NCBI GenBank assembly: GCA_036172665.1 | Contig: JAYKNF010000039.1 | Location: 151,148 to 215,147 of the forward strand | Direction: 5' to 3' | DNA from: Prosopocoilus inquinatus | Lineage: Eukaryota; Arthropoda; Insecta; Coleoptera; Lucanidae | DNA length: 64,000 bases | In this document: piece by piece, positions 10,961 through 24,300 of the stretch | Position numbering within the stretch: the stretch's first letter is position 1 | Layout: each line of letters starts with the position of its first letter | Position numbers and translations under genes: made by a program | Notes under the pieces: model-generated | What the model saw: only the letters and a program-made list of their open reading frames with translations | What the model was told of the DNA's origin: nothing | Database searches by the model: none

Positions 10961-13872
10961 TTTTCGGACGCAGCAGAAGCTGGAAATAGTTTTAAACGAA
11001 ACAACACGTATTAGCGTTGTTCCTGTGATGTATCTAATCGATCCTTACTCATCTATCATGTTATTTGACGTTTGAATGGACTCCAGTAACTCTGATGTGA
11101 GATACAAAGTTCTCGGACGCAGCAGAAGCTGGAAACAACACGTATTAGCGTTGTTCCTGTGATGTATCTAAACGATCCTTACTTATCTAACATCTTATTT
11201 GACGTTTGGATGGACTCCAGTAACTCTGATGTGAGATACAAAGTTTTTGGGCGCAGCAGGAACTGGAAATAGTTTTAAACGAAACAACATGCATTAGCGT
11301 TGTTCCTGTGATGTATCTAATCGATCCTTACTCATCTATCATGTTATTTGGCGTTTCGATGGACTCCAGTAGCTCTGATGTGAGATACGACGTTTTCGTA
11401 CGCAGCAGAAGCTGGAAATAGTTTTAAACGAAACAACACGCATTAGCGTTGTTCCTGTGATGTATCTAATCGATACTTACTCATCTATCATGTTATTTGA
11501 CGTTTGGATGGACTCCAGTAACTCTGATGTGAGATACGAAATTATCGGACACAGCAGAAGCTGGAAATAGTTTTGAACGAAACAACAGGTATTAGCGTTG
11601 TTCCTGTGATGTATCTAATCGATCCTTACTTAGCTACTATGTTATTTGATGTTTCGATGGACTCCAGTAACTCTAATGTGAGATACGGAATTTTCGGACG
11701 CAGCAGCAGCTGGAAATAGTTTTAAACGAAACAACACGCATTAGCGATGTTCCTGTGATGTATCTAATCGATCCTTACTCATCTATCATGTTATTTTACG
11801 TTTGGATGGACTCCAGTAACTCTGATGTGAGATAAAAAGTTTTTGGACGCAGCAGAAGCTGGAAATAGTTTTGAACGAAACAACACGTATTAGCGTTGTT
11901 CCTGTGATGTATCTAATCGATCCTTACTTAGCTACTATGTTATTTGACGTTTCGATGGACTCCAGTAACTCTAATGTGAGATACGACGTTTTCGGACGCA
12001 GCAGAAGCTGGAAATAGTTCTAAACGAAACAACATGCATTAGCGTTGTTCCTGTGATGTATCTAATCGATCCTTACTCATCTATCATGTTATTTGGCGTT
12101 TCGATGGACTCCAGTAGCTCTGATGTGAGATACGACGTTTTCGGACGCAGCAGAAGCTGGAAATAGTTTTAAACGAAACAACACGCATTAGCGTTGTTCC
12201 TGTGATGTATCTAATCGATACTTACTCATCTATCATGTTATTTGACGTTTGGATGGACTCCAGTAACCCTGACGTGAGATAGGAAGTTCTCGGACGCAGC
12301 AGAAGCTGGAAATAGTTTTAAACGAAACAACACGCATTAGCGTTGTTCCTGTGATGTATCTAATCGATCCTTACTCACCTATCATGTTATTTGGCGTTTC
12401 GATGGACTCCAGTAACTCTGATGTGAGATACAAAGTTCTCGGACGCAGCAGAAGCTGGAAATAGTTTTGAACGAAACAACACGTATTAGCGTTGTTCCTG
12501 TGATGTGTCTAAACGATCCTTACTTATCTAACATGTTATTTGACGTTTGGATGGACTCCAGTAACACTGATGTGAGATACAAAGTTTTTGGGCGCAGCAG
12601 GAGCTGGAAATAGTTTTAAACGAAGCAACACGTATTAGCGTTGTTCCTGTGATGTATCTAATCGATCCTTACTTAGCTACTATGTTATTTGACGTTTCGA
12701 TGGACTCCAGTAATTTTGATGTGAGATACGACGTTTTCGGACGCAGCAGAAGCTGGAAATAGTTTTAAACGAAACAACATGCATTAGCGTTGTTCCTGTG
12801 ATGTATCTAATCGATCCTTACACATCTATTATGTTATTTGACGTTTCGATGGACTCTAGTAACTCTGATGTGAGATACGAAGTTTTTGGACGCAGCAGGA
12901 GCTGGATATAGTTTTAAACGAAACAACACGCATTAGCGATGTTCCTGTGATGTATCTAAGCGATCCTTACTCATCTATCATGTTATTTGACGTTTGGATG
13001 GACTCCAGTAACTCTGATGTGAGATACGAAATTATCGGACGCAGCAGAAGCTGGAAATAGTTTTAAATTAAACAACACGCATTAGCGTTGTTCCTGTGAT
13101 GTATCTAATCGATCCTTACTCATCTATCATGTTATTTGACGTTTCGATGGACTCTAGTAACTCTGATGTGAGATACGAAGTTTTTGGACGCAGCAGGTGC
13201 TGGAAATAGTTTTAAACGAAACAACACGTATTAGCGTTGTTCCTGTGATGTATCTAATCGATCCTTACTCATCTATCATGTTATTTGACGTTTGGATGAA
13301 CTCCAGTATCTCTGACGTGAGATACGAAATTTTCGGACGCAGCAGAAGCTGGAAATAGTTTTAAACGAAACAGCATGCATTAGCGTTGTTCCTGTGATGT
13401 ATCTAATCGATCCTTACTCATCTATCACGTTATTTGACGTTTGAATGGACTCCAGTAACTCTGATGTGAGATACAATGTTCTCGGACGCAGCAGAAGCTG
13501 GAAATAGTTTTGAACGAAACAACACGTATTAGCGTTGTTCCTGTGATGTATCTAAACGATCCTTACTTATCTAACATGTTATTTGACGTTTGGATGGACT
13601 CCAGTAACTCTGATGTGAGATACAAAGTTTTTGGGCGCAGCAGGAGCTGGAAATAGTTTTAAACGAAGCAACACGCATTAGCGTTGTTCCTGTGATGTAT
13701 CTAATCGATCCTTCCTTAGCTACTATGTTATTTGACGTTTCGATGGACTCCAGTAATTTTGATGTGAGATACGACGTTTTCGGACGCAGCAGAAGCTGGA
13801 AATAGTTTTAAATGAAACAACACGCATTAGCGTTGTTCCTGTGATGTATCTAATCGATCGTTACTCATCTAT
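10961..13872 (+). repeat. Higher-order repeat C, partial copy 2
   Basis: Matches 7251-10162 at an offset of 3710 with no difference noticed. The match begins just after 10960 (A here, G at 7250) and ends just before 13873 (T here, C at 10163), where this copy keeps the ordinary M11 while copy 1 has the M11/M8 chimera. This copy therefore lacks the three-monomer expansion of copy 1. Confidence 0.87.
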
Positions 13873-15126
13873 TATGTTATTTTACGTTTCGATGGACTCT
13901 AGTAACTCTGATATGAGATACGAAGTTTTTGGGCGCAGCAGGAGCTGGAAATAGTTTTAAACGAAACAACACATATTAGCGTTGTTCCTGTGATGTATCT
14001 AATCAATCCTTACTTATCTATCATGTTATTTGACGTTTGGATGGACTCCAGTAACTCTGATGTGAGATACGAAATTATCGGACGCAGCAGAAGCTGGAAA
14101 TAGTTTCAAACGAAACAACACGCATTAGCTTTGTTCCTGTGATGTATCTAAACGATCCTTACTTATCTAACATATTATTTGACGTTTGGATGGACTCCAG
14201 TAAGTCTGATGTGACATACGACATTTTCGGACGCAGCAGAAGCTGGAAATAGTTTTAAACGAAACAACACGTATTAGCGTTGTTCCTGTGATGTATCTAA
14301 TCGATCCTTACTCATCTATCATGTTATTTGACGTTTGAATGGACTCCAGTAACTCTGATGTGAGATACAAAGTTCTCGGACGCAGCAGAAGCTGGAAACA
14401 ACACGTATTAGCGTTGTTCCTGTGATGTATCTAAACGATCCTTACTTATCTAACATCTTATTTGACGTTTGGATGGACTCCAGTAACTCTGATGTGAGAT
14501 ACAAAGTTTTTGGGCGCAGCAGGAACTGGAAATAGTTTTAAACGAAGCAACACGCATTAGCGTTGTTCCTGTGATGTATCTAATCAATCCTTACTTAGCT
14601 ACTATGTTATTTGACGTTTCGATGGACTCCAGTAATTTTGATGTGAGATACGACGTTTTCGGACGCAGCAGAAGCTGGAAATAGTTTTAAACGAAACAAC
14701 ACGTATTAGCGTTGTTCCTGTGATGTATCTAATCGATCCTTACTCATCTATCATGTTATTTGACGTTTGGATGGGCTCCAGTTACTCTGAAGTGAGATAC
14801 GAAGTTCTCGGACGCAGCTGAAGCTGGAAATAGTTTTAAACGGAACAACATGCATTAGCGTTGTTAATGTGATGTATCTAATCGATCCTTACTCATCTAT
14901 CATGTTATTTGACGTTTGGATGGACTCCAGTAACTCTGATGTGAGATACGAAATTATCGGACGCAGCAGAAGCTGGAAATAGTTTTAAATGAAACAACAC
15001 GCATTAGCGTTGTTCCTGTGATGTATCTAATCGATCCTTACTCATCTATCATGTTATTTTACGTTTCGATGGACTCTAGTAACTCTGATGTGAGATACGA
15101 AGTTTTTGGGCGCAGCAGGAGCTGGA
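13873..15126 (+). repeat. Linker segment M11-M15, M25-M28
   Basis: Continues from C copy 2 with ordinary M11-M15 (short-monomer junction at 14394), then M25-M28, reproducing the deleted arrangement seen at about 5717-6970 (offset 8156). It leads into the first 42-monomer unit. The copy at 38338-44315 includes this segment, with one noticed mismatch (C at 14431, A at 39291). Confidence 0.85.
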
Positions 15127-18100
15127 AATAGTTTTAAACGAAACAACACATATTAGCGTTGTTCCTGTGATGTATCTAATCAATCCTTACTTATCTATCA
15201 TGTTATTTGACGTTTGGATGGACTCCAGTAACTCTAACTCTGATGTGAGATACGAAATTATCGGACGCAGCAGAAGCTGGAAATAGTTTCAAACGAAACA
15301 ACACGCATTAGCGTTGTTCCTGTGATGTATCTAAACGATCCTTACTTATCTAACATGTTATTTGACGTTTGGATGGACTCCAGTAAGTCTGATGTGACAT
15401 ACGACGTTTTCGGACGCAGCAGAAGCTGGAAATAGTTTTAAACGAAACAACACGTATTAGCGTTGTTCCTGTGATGTATCTAATCGATCCTTACTCATCT
15501 ATCATGTTATTTGACGTTTGAATGGACTCCAGTAACTCTGATGTGAGATACAAAGTTCTCGGACCCAGCAGAAGCTGGAAATAGTTTTGAACGGAACAAA
15601 ACGTATTAGCGTTGTTCCTGTGATGTATCTAATCGATCCTTACTTATCTCCTATGTTATTTGACGTTTCGATGGACTCTAGTAACTCTGATGTGAGATAC
15701 GAAGTTTTTGGACGCATCAGGAGCTGGAAATAGTTTTAAACGAAACAACACGTATTAGCGTTGTTCCTGTGATGTATCTAATCGATCCTTACTCATCTAT
15801 CATGTTATTTCACGTTTGGATGGACTCCAGTAACTCTGATGTGAGATACAAAGTTTTTGGACGCAGCAGAAGCTGGAAATAGTTTTGAACGAAACAACAC
15901 GTATTAGCGTTGTTCCTGTGATGTATCTAATCGATCCTTACTTAGCTACTATGTTATTTGACGTTTCGATGGACTCCAGTAACTCTAATGTGAGATACGG
16001 AATTTTCGGATGTAGCAGCAGCTGGAAATAGTTTTAAACGAAACAACACGCATTAGCGATGTTCCTGTGATGTATCTAATCGATCCTTACTCATCTATCA
16101 TGTTATTTTACGTTTGGATGGACTCCAGTAACTCTGATGTGAGATACAAAGTTTTTGGGCGCAGCAGGAGCTGGTAATAGTTTTAAACGAAGCAACACGC
16201 ATTAGCGTTGTTCCTGTGATGTATCTAATCGATCCTTCCTTAGCTACTATGTTATTTGACGTTTCGATGGACTCCAGTAATTTTGATGTGAGATACGACG
16301 TTTTCGGACGCAGCAGAAGCTGGAAATAGTTTTAAACGAAACAACACGTATTAGCGTTGTTCCTGTGATGTATCTAATCGATCCTTACTCATCTATAATG
16401 TTATTTGACGTTTGGATGGGCTCCAGTTACTCTGAAGTGAGATACGAAGTTCTCGGACGCAGCTGAAGCTGGAAATAGTTTTAAACGGAACAACATGCAT
16501 TAGCGTTGTTAATGTGATGTATCTAATCGATCCTTACTCATCTATCATGTTATTTGACGTTTGGATGGACTCCAGTAACTCTGATGTGAGATACAAAGTT
16601 TTTGGGCGCAGCAGGAGCTGGAAATAGTTTTAAACGAAGCAACACGCATTAGCGTTGTTCCTGTGATGTATCTAATCGATCCTTCCTTAGCTACTATGTT
16701 ATTTGACGTTTCGATGGACTCCAGTAATTTTGATGTGAGATACGACGTTTTCGGACGCAGCAGAAGCTGGAAATAGTTTTAAATGAAACAACACGCATTA
16801 GCGTTGTTCCTGTGATGTATCTAATCGATCCTTACTCATCTATTATGTTATTTTACTTTTCGATGGACTCTAGTAACTCTGATGTGAGATACGAAGTTTT
16901 TGGGCGCAGCAGGAGCTGGAAATAGTTTTAAACGAAACAACACATATTAGCGTTGTTCCTGTGATGTATCTAATCAATCCTTACTTATCTATCATGTTAT
17001 TTGACGTTTGGATGGACTCCAGTAACTCTGATGTGAGATACGAAATTATCGGACGCAGCAGAAGCTGGAAATAGTTTCAAACGAAACAACACGCATTAGC
17101 TTTGTTCCTGTGATGTATCTAAACGATCCTTACTTATCTAACATATTATTTGACGTTTGGATGGACTCCAGTAAGTCTGATGTGACATACGACGTTTTCG
17201 GACGCAGCAGAAGCTGGAAATAGTTTTAAACGAAACAACACGTATTAGCGTTGTTCCTGTGATGTATCTAATCGATCCTTACTCATCTATCATGTTATTT
17301 GACGTTTGAACGGACTCCAGTAACTCTGATGTGAGATACAAAGTTCTCGGACGCAGCAGAAGCTGGAAACAACACGTATTAGCGTTGTTCCTGTGATGTA
17401 TCTAAACGATCCTTACTTATCTAACATGTTATTTGACGTTTGGATGGACTCCAGTAACTCTGATGTGAGATACAAAGTTTTTGGGCGCAGCAGGAACTGG
17501 AAATAGTTTTAAACGAAGCAACACGCATTAGCGTTGTTCCTGTGATGTATCTAATCAATCCTTACTTAGCTACTATGTTATTTGGCGTTTCGATGGACTC
17601 CAGTAATTTTGATGTGAGATACGACGTTTTCGGACGCAGCAGAAGCTGGAAATAGTTTTAAACGAAACAACACGTATTAGCGTTGTTCCTGTGATGTATC
17701 TAATCGATCCTTACTCATCTATCAAGTTATTTGACGTTTGGATGGGCTCCAGTTACTCTGAAGTGAGATACGAAGTTCTCGGACGCAGCTGAAGCTGGAA
17801 ATAGTTTTAAACGGAACAACATGCATTAGCGTTGTTAATGTGATGTATCTAATCGATCCTTACTCATCTATCATGTTATTTGACGTTTGGATGGACTCCA
17901 GTAACTCTGATGTGAGATACGAAATTATCGGACGCAGCAGAAGCTGGAAATAGTTTTAAATGAAACAACACGCATTAGCGTTGTTCCTGTGATGTATCTA
18001 ATCGATCCTTACTCATCTATCATGTTATTTTACGTTTCGATGGACTCTAGTAACTCTGATGTGAGATACGAAGTTTTTGGGCGCAGCAGGAGCTGGAAAT

Positions 18101-21100
18101 AGTTTTAAACGAAACAACACATATTAGCGTTGTTCCTGTGATGTATCTAATCAATCCTTACTTATCTATCATGTTATTTGACGTTTGGATGGACTCCAGT
18201 AACTCTAACTCTGATGTGAGATACGAAATTATCGGACGCAGCAGAAGCTGGAAATAGTTTCAAACGAAACAACACGCATTAGCGTTGTTCCTGTGATGTA
18301 TCTAAACGATCCTTACTTATCTAACATGTTATTTGACGTTTGGATGGACTCCAGTAAGTCTGATGTGACATACGACGTTTTCGGACGCAGCAGAAACTGG
18401 AAATAGTTTTAAACGAAACAACACGTATTAGAGTTGTTCCTGTGATGTATCTAATCGATCCTTATCATCTATCATGTTATTTGACGTTTGAATGGACTCC
18501 AGTAACTCTGATGTGAGATACAAAGTTCTCGGACCCAGCAGAAGCTGGAAATAGTTTTGAACGGAACAAAACGTATTAGCGTTGTTCCTGTGATGTATCT
18601 AATCGATCCTTACTTATCTACTATGTTATTTGACGTTTCGATGGACTCTAGTAACTCTGATGTGAGATACGAAGTTTTTGGACGCATCAGGAGCTGGAAA
18701 TAGTTTTAAACGAAACAGCACGTATTAGCGTTGTTCCTGTGATGTATCTAATCGATCCTTACTCATCTATCATGTTATTTTACGTTTGGATGGACTCCAG
18801 TAACTCTGATGTGAGATACAAAGTTTTTGGACGCAGCAGAAGCTGGAAATAGTTTTGTATGAAACAACACGTATTAGCGTTGTTCCTGTGATGTATCTAA
18901 TCGATCCTTACTTAGCTACTATGTTATTTGACGTTTCGATGGACTCCAGTAACTCTAATGTGAGATACGAAATTCTCGGACGCAGCAGCAGCTGGAAATA
19001 GTTTTAAACGAAACAACACATATTAGCGTTGTTCCTGTGATGTATCTAATCGATCCTTACTCATCTATCATGTTATTTAACGTTTGGACGGACTCCAGTA
19101 ACTCTGATGTGAGATACAAAGTTCTCGGACGCAGCAGAAGCTGGAAATAGTTTTGAACGAAACAACACGTATTAGCGTTGTTTCTGTGATGTATCTAATC
19201 GATCCTTACTTAGCTACTATGTTATTTGACGTTTCGATGGACTCCAGTAATTTTGATGTGAGATACGACGATTTCGGACGCAGCAGAAGCTGGAAATAGT
19301 TTTAAACGAAACAACACGTATTAGCGTTGTTCCTGTGATGTATCTAATCGATCCTTACTCATCTATCATGTTATTTGACGTTTGGATGGGCTCCGGTAAC
19401 TCTGAAGTGAGATACGAAGTTCTCGGACGCAGCTGAAGCTGGAAATAGTTTTAAATGAAACAACACGCATTAGCGTTGTTCCTGTGATGTATCTAATCGA
19501 TACTTACTCATCTATCATGTTATTTGGCGTTTCGATGGACTCCAGTAGCTCTGATGTGAGATACGACGTTTTCGGACGCAGCAGAAGCTGGAAATAGTTT
19601 TAAACGAAACAACACGCATTAGCGTTGTTCCTGTGATGTATCTAATCGATCCTTAATCATCTATCATGTTATTTGACGTTTGGATGGACTCCAGTAACTC
19701 TGATGTGAGATACGAAATTATCGGACGCAGCAGAAGCTGGAAATAGTTTTAAATAAAACAACACGCATTAGCGTTGTGCCTGTGATGTATCTAATCGATC
19801 CTTACTCATCTATCATGTTATTTGACGTTTCGATGGACTCTAGTAACTCTGATGTGATATACGAAGTTTTTGGACGCAGCAGGAGCTAGAAATAGTTTTA
19901 AACGAAACAACACGTATTAGCGTTGTTCCTGTGATGTATCTAATCGATCCTTACTCATCTATCATGTTATTTGACGTTTGGATGGACTCCAGTATCTCTG
20001 ATGTGAGATACGAAATTTTCGGACGCAGCAGAAGCTGGTAATAGTTTTAAACGAAACAACACGCATTAGCGTTGTTCCTGTGATGTATCTAAACAATCCT
20101 TACTTATCTAACATGTTATCTGACGTTTGGATGGACTCCAGTAAGTCTGATGTGAGATACAAAGTTTTTGGACGCAGCAGGAGCTGGAAATAGTTTTAAA
20201 CGAAACAACACGTATTAGCGTTGTTCCTGTGATTTATCTAATCGATCCTTACTCACCTATCATGTTATTTGACGTTTGGATGGGCTCCAGTAACTCTGAA
20301 GTGAGATACGAAGTTCTCGGACGCAGCTGAAGCTGGAAATAGTTTTAAACGAAACAACACGCATTAGCGTTGTTCCTGTGATGTATCTAATCGATACTTA
20401 CTCATCTATCATGTTATTTGGCGTTTCGATGGACTCCAGTAACTCTAATATGAGAAACGAAATTTTCGGACGTAGCAGAAGCTGGAAATAGTTTTAAACG
20501 AAACAACACGCATTAGCGTTGTTCCTGTGATGTATCTAATCGATCCTTACTCATCTATCATGTTATTTGACGTTTGGATGGACTCCAGTAAGTCTGATGT
20601 GAGATACAAAGTTTTTGGACGCAGCAGGAGCTAGAAATAGTTTTAAACGAAACAACACGTATTAGCGTTGTTCCTGTGCTGTATCTAATCGATCCTTACT
20701 CATCTATCATCTTATTTGGCGTTTCGATGGACTCCAGTAGCTCTGATGTGAGATACGACGTTTTCGGACGCAGCAGAAGCTGGAAATAGTTTTAAACGAA
20801 ACAACACGCATTAGCGTTGTTCCTGTGATGTATCTAATCGATACTTACTCATCTATCATGTTATTTGACGTTTCGATGGACTCCAGTAACTCTAATGTGA
20901 GAAACGAAATTTTCGGACGCAGCAGAAGCTGGAAATAGTTTTAAACGAAACAACACGTATTAGCGTTGTTCCTGGGATGTATCTAATCGATCCTTACTCA
21001 TCTATCATGTTATTTGACGTTTGGATGGGCTCCAGTTACTCTGAAGTGAGATACGAAGTTCTCGGACGCAGCTGAAGCTGGAAATAGTTTTAAACGGAAC

Positions 21101-21380
21101 AACATGCATTAGCGTTGTTAATGTGATGTATCTAATCGATCCTTACTCATCTATCATGTTATTTGACGTTTGGATGGACTCCAGTAACTCTGATGTGAGA
21201 TACGAAATTATCGGACGCAGCAGAAGCTGGAAATAGTTTTAAATGAAACAACACGCATTAGCGTTGTTCCTGTGATGTATCTAATCGATCCTTACTCATC
21301 TATCATGTTATTTTACGTTTCGATGGACTCTAGTAACTCTGATGTGAGATACGAAGTTTTTGGGCGCAGCAGGAGCTGGA
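15127..21380 (+). repeat. Higher-order repeat D, copy 1 (42 monomers, 6254 bp)
   Basis: Begins at a long M1 and runs to the next equivalent M1 at 21381. Length fits 42 x 149, plus 6 for each of two long M1 copies (15127, 18098), minus 15 for one short monomer (junction 17365), minus 1 for a single-base loss near 18466. It includes monomer types absent from A, such as TATCTCCTATG (near 15650), the GGATGTAGCAGCAG end (near 16007), TTTTGTATG (near 18855) and CTCCGGTAAC (near 19392). The whole unit recurs immediately downstream. Confidence 0.92.
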
Positions 21381-24300
21381 AATAGTTTTAAACGAAACAA
21401 CACATATTAGCGTTGTTCCTGTGATGTATCTAATCAATCCTTACTTATCTATCATGTTATTTGACGTTTGGATGGACTCCAGTAACTCTAACTCTGATGT
21501 GAGATACGAAATTATCGGACGCAGCAGAAGCTGGAAATAGTTTCAAACGAAACAACACGCATTAGCGTTGTTCCTGTGATGTATCTAAACGATCCTTACT
21601 TATCTAACATGTTATTTGACGTTTGGATGGACTCCAGTAAGTCTGATGTGACATACGACGTTTTCGGACGCAGCAGAAGCTGGAAATAGTTTTAAACGAA
21701 ACAACACGTATTAGCGTTGTTCCTGTGATGTATCTAATCGATCCTTACTCATCTATCATGTTATTTGACGTTTGAATGGACTCCAGTAACTCTGATGTGA
21801 GATACAAAGTTCTCGGACCCAGCAGAAGCTGGAAATAGTTTTGAACGGAACAAAACGTATTAGCGTTGTTCCTGTGATGTATCTAATCGATCCTTACTTA
21901 TCTCCTATGTTATTTGACGTTTCGATGGACTCTAGTAACTCTGATGTGAGATACGAAGTTTTTGGACGCATCAGGAGCTGGAAATAGTTTTAAACGAAAC
22001 AACACGTATTAGCGTTGTTCCTGTGATGTATCTAATCGATCCTTACTCATCTATCATGTTATTTCACGTTTGGATGGACTCCAGTAACTCTGATGTGAGA
22101 TACAAAGTTTTTGGACGCAGCAGAAGCTGGAAATAGTTTTGAACGAAACAACACGTATTAGCGTTGTTCCTGTGATGTATCTAATCGATCCTTACTTAGC
22201 TACTATGTTATTTGACGTTTCGATGGACTCCAGTAACTCTAATGTGAGATACGGAATTTTCGGATGTAGCAGCAGCTGGAAATAGTTTTAAACGAAACAA
22301 CACGCATTAGCGATGTTCCTGTGATGTATCTAATCGATCCTTACTCATCTATCATGTTATTTTACGTTTGGATGGACTCCAGTAACTCTGATGTGAGATA
22401 CAAAGTTTTTGGGCGCAGCAGGAGCTGGTAATAGTTTTAAACGAAGCAACACGCATTAGCGTTGTTCCTGTGATGTATCTAATCGATCCTTCCTTAGCTA
22501 CTATGTTATTTGACGTTTCGATGGACTCCAGTAATTTTGATGTGAGATACGACGTTTTCGGACGCAGCAGAAGCTGGAAATAGTTTTAAACGAAACAACA
22601 CGTATTAGCGTTGTTCCTGTGATGTATCTAATCGATCCTTACTCATCTATAATGTTATTTGACGTTTGGATGGGCTCCAGTTACTCTGAAGTGAGATACG
22701 AAGTTCTCGGACGCAGCTGAAGCTGGAAATAGTTTTAAACGGAACAACATGCATTAGCGTTGTTAATGTGATGTATCTAATCGATCCTTACTCATCTATC
22801 ATGTTATTTGACGTTTGGATGGACTCCAGTAACTCTGATGTGAGATACAAAGTTTTTGGGCGCAGCAGGAGCTGGAAATAGTTTTAAACGAAGCAACACG
22901 CATTAGCGTTGTTCCTGTGATGTATCTAATCGATCCTTCCTTAGCTACTATGTTATTTGACGTTTCGATGGACTCCAGTAATTTTGATGTGAGATACGAC
23001 GTTTTCGGACGCAGCAGAAGCTGGAAATAGTTTTAAATGAAACAACACGCATTAGCGTTGTTCCTGTGATGTATCTAATCGATCCTTACTCATCTATTAT
23101 GTTATTTTACTTTTCGATGGACTCTAGTAACTCTGATGTGAGATACGAAGTTTTTGGGCGCAGCAGGAGCTGGAAATAGTTTTAAACGAAACAACACATA
23201 TTAGCGTTGTTCCTGTGATGTATCTAATCAATCCTTACTTATCTATCATGTTATTTGACGTTTGGATGGACTCCAGTAACTCTGATGTGAGATACGAAAT
23301 TATCGGACGCAGCAGAAGCTGGAAATAGTTTCAAACGAAACAACACGCATTAGCTTTGTTCCTGTGATGTATCTAAACGATCCTTACTTATCTAACATAT
23401 TATTTGACGTTTGGATGGACTCCAGTAAGTCTGATGTGACATACGACGTTTTCGGACGCAGCAGAAGCTGGAAATAGTTTTAAACGAAACAACACGTATT
23501 AGCGTTGTTCCTGTGATGTATCTAATCGATCCTTACTCATCTATCATGTTATTTGACGTTTGAACGGACTCCAGTAACTCTGATGTGAGATACAAAGTTC
23601 TCGGACGCAGCAGAAGCTGGAAACAACACGTATTAGCGTTGTTCCTGTGATGTATCTAAACGATCCTTACTTATCTAACATGTTATTTGACGTTTGGATG
23701 GACTCCAGTAACTCTGATGTGAGATACAAAGTTTTTGGGCGCAGCAGGAACTGGAAATAGTTTTAAACGAAGCAACACGCATTAGCGTTGTTCCTGTGAT
23801 GTATCTAATCAATCCTTACTTAGCTACTATGTTATTTGGCGTTTCGATGGACTCCAGTAATTTTGATGTGAGATACGACGTTTTCGGACGCAGCAGAAGC
23901 TGGAAATAGTTTTAAACGAAACAACACGTATTAGCGTTGTTCCTGTGATGTATCTAATCGATCCTTACTCATCTATCAAGTTATTTGACGTTTGGATGGG
24001 CTCCAGTTACTCTGAAGTGAGATACGAAGTTCTCGGACGCAGCTGAAGCTGGAAATAGTTTTAAACGGAACAACATGCATTAGCGTTGTTAATGTGATGT
24101 ATCTAATCGATCCTTACTCATCTATCATGTTATTTGACGTTTGGATGGACTCCAGTAACTCTGATGTGAGATACGAAATTATCGGACGCAGCAGAAGCTG
24201 GAAATAGTTTTAAATGAAACAACACGCATTAGCGTTGTTCCTGTGATGTATCTAATCGATCCTTACTCATCTATCATGTTATTTTACGTTTCGATGGACT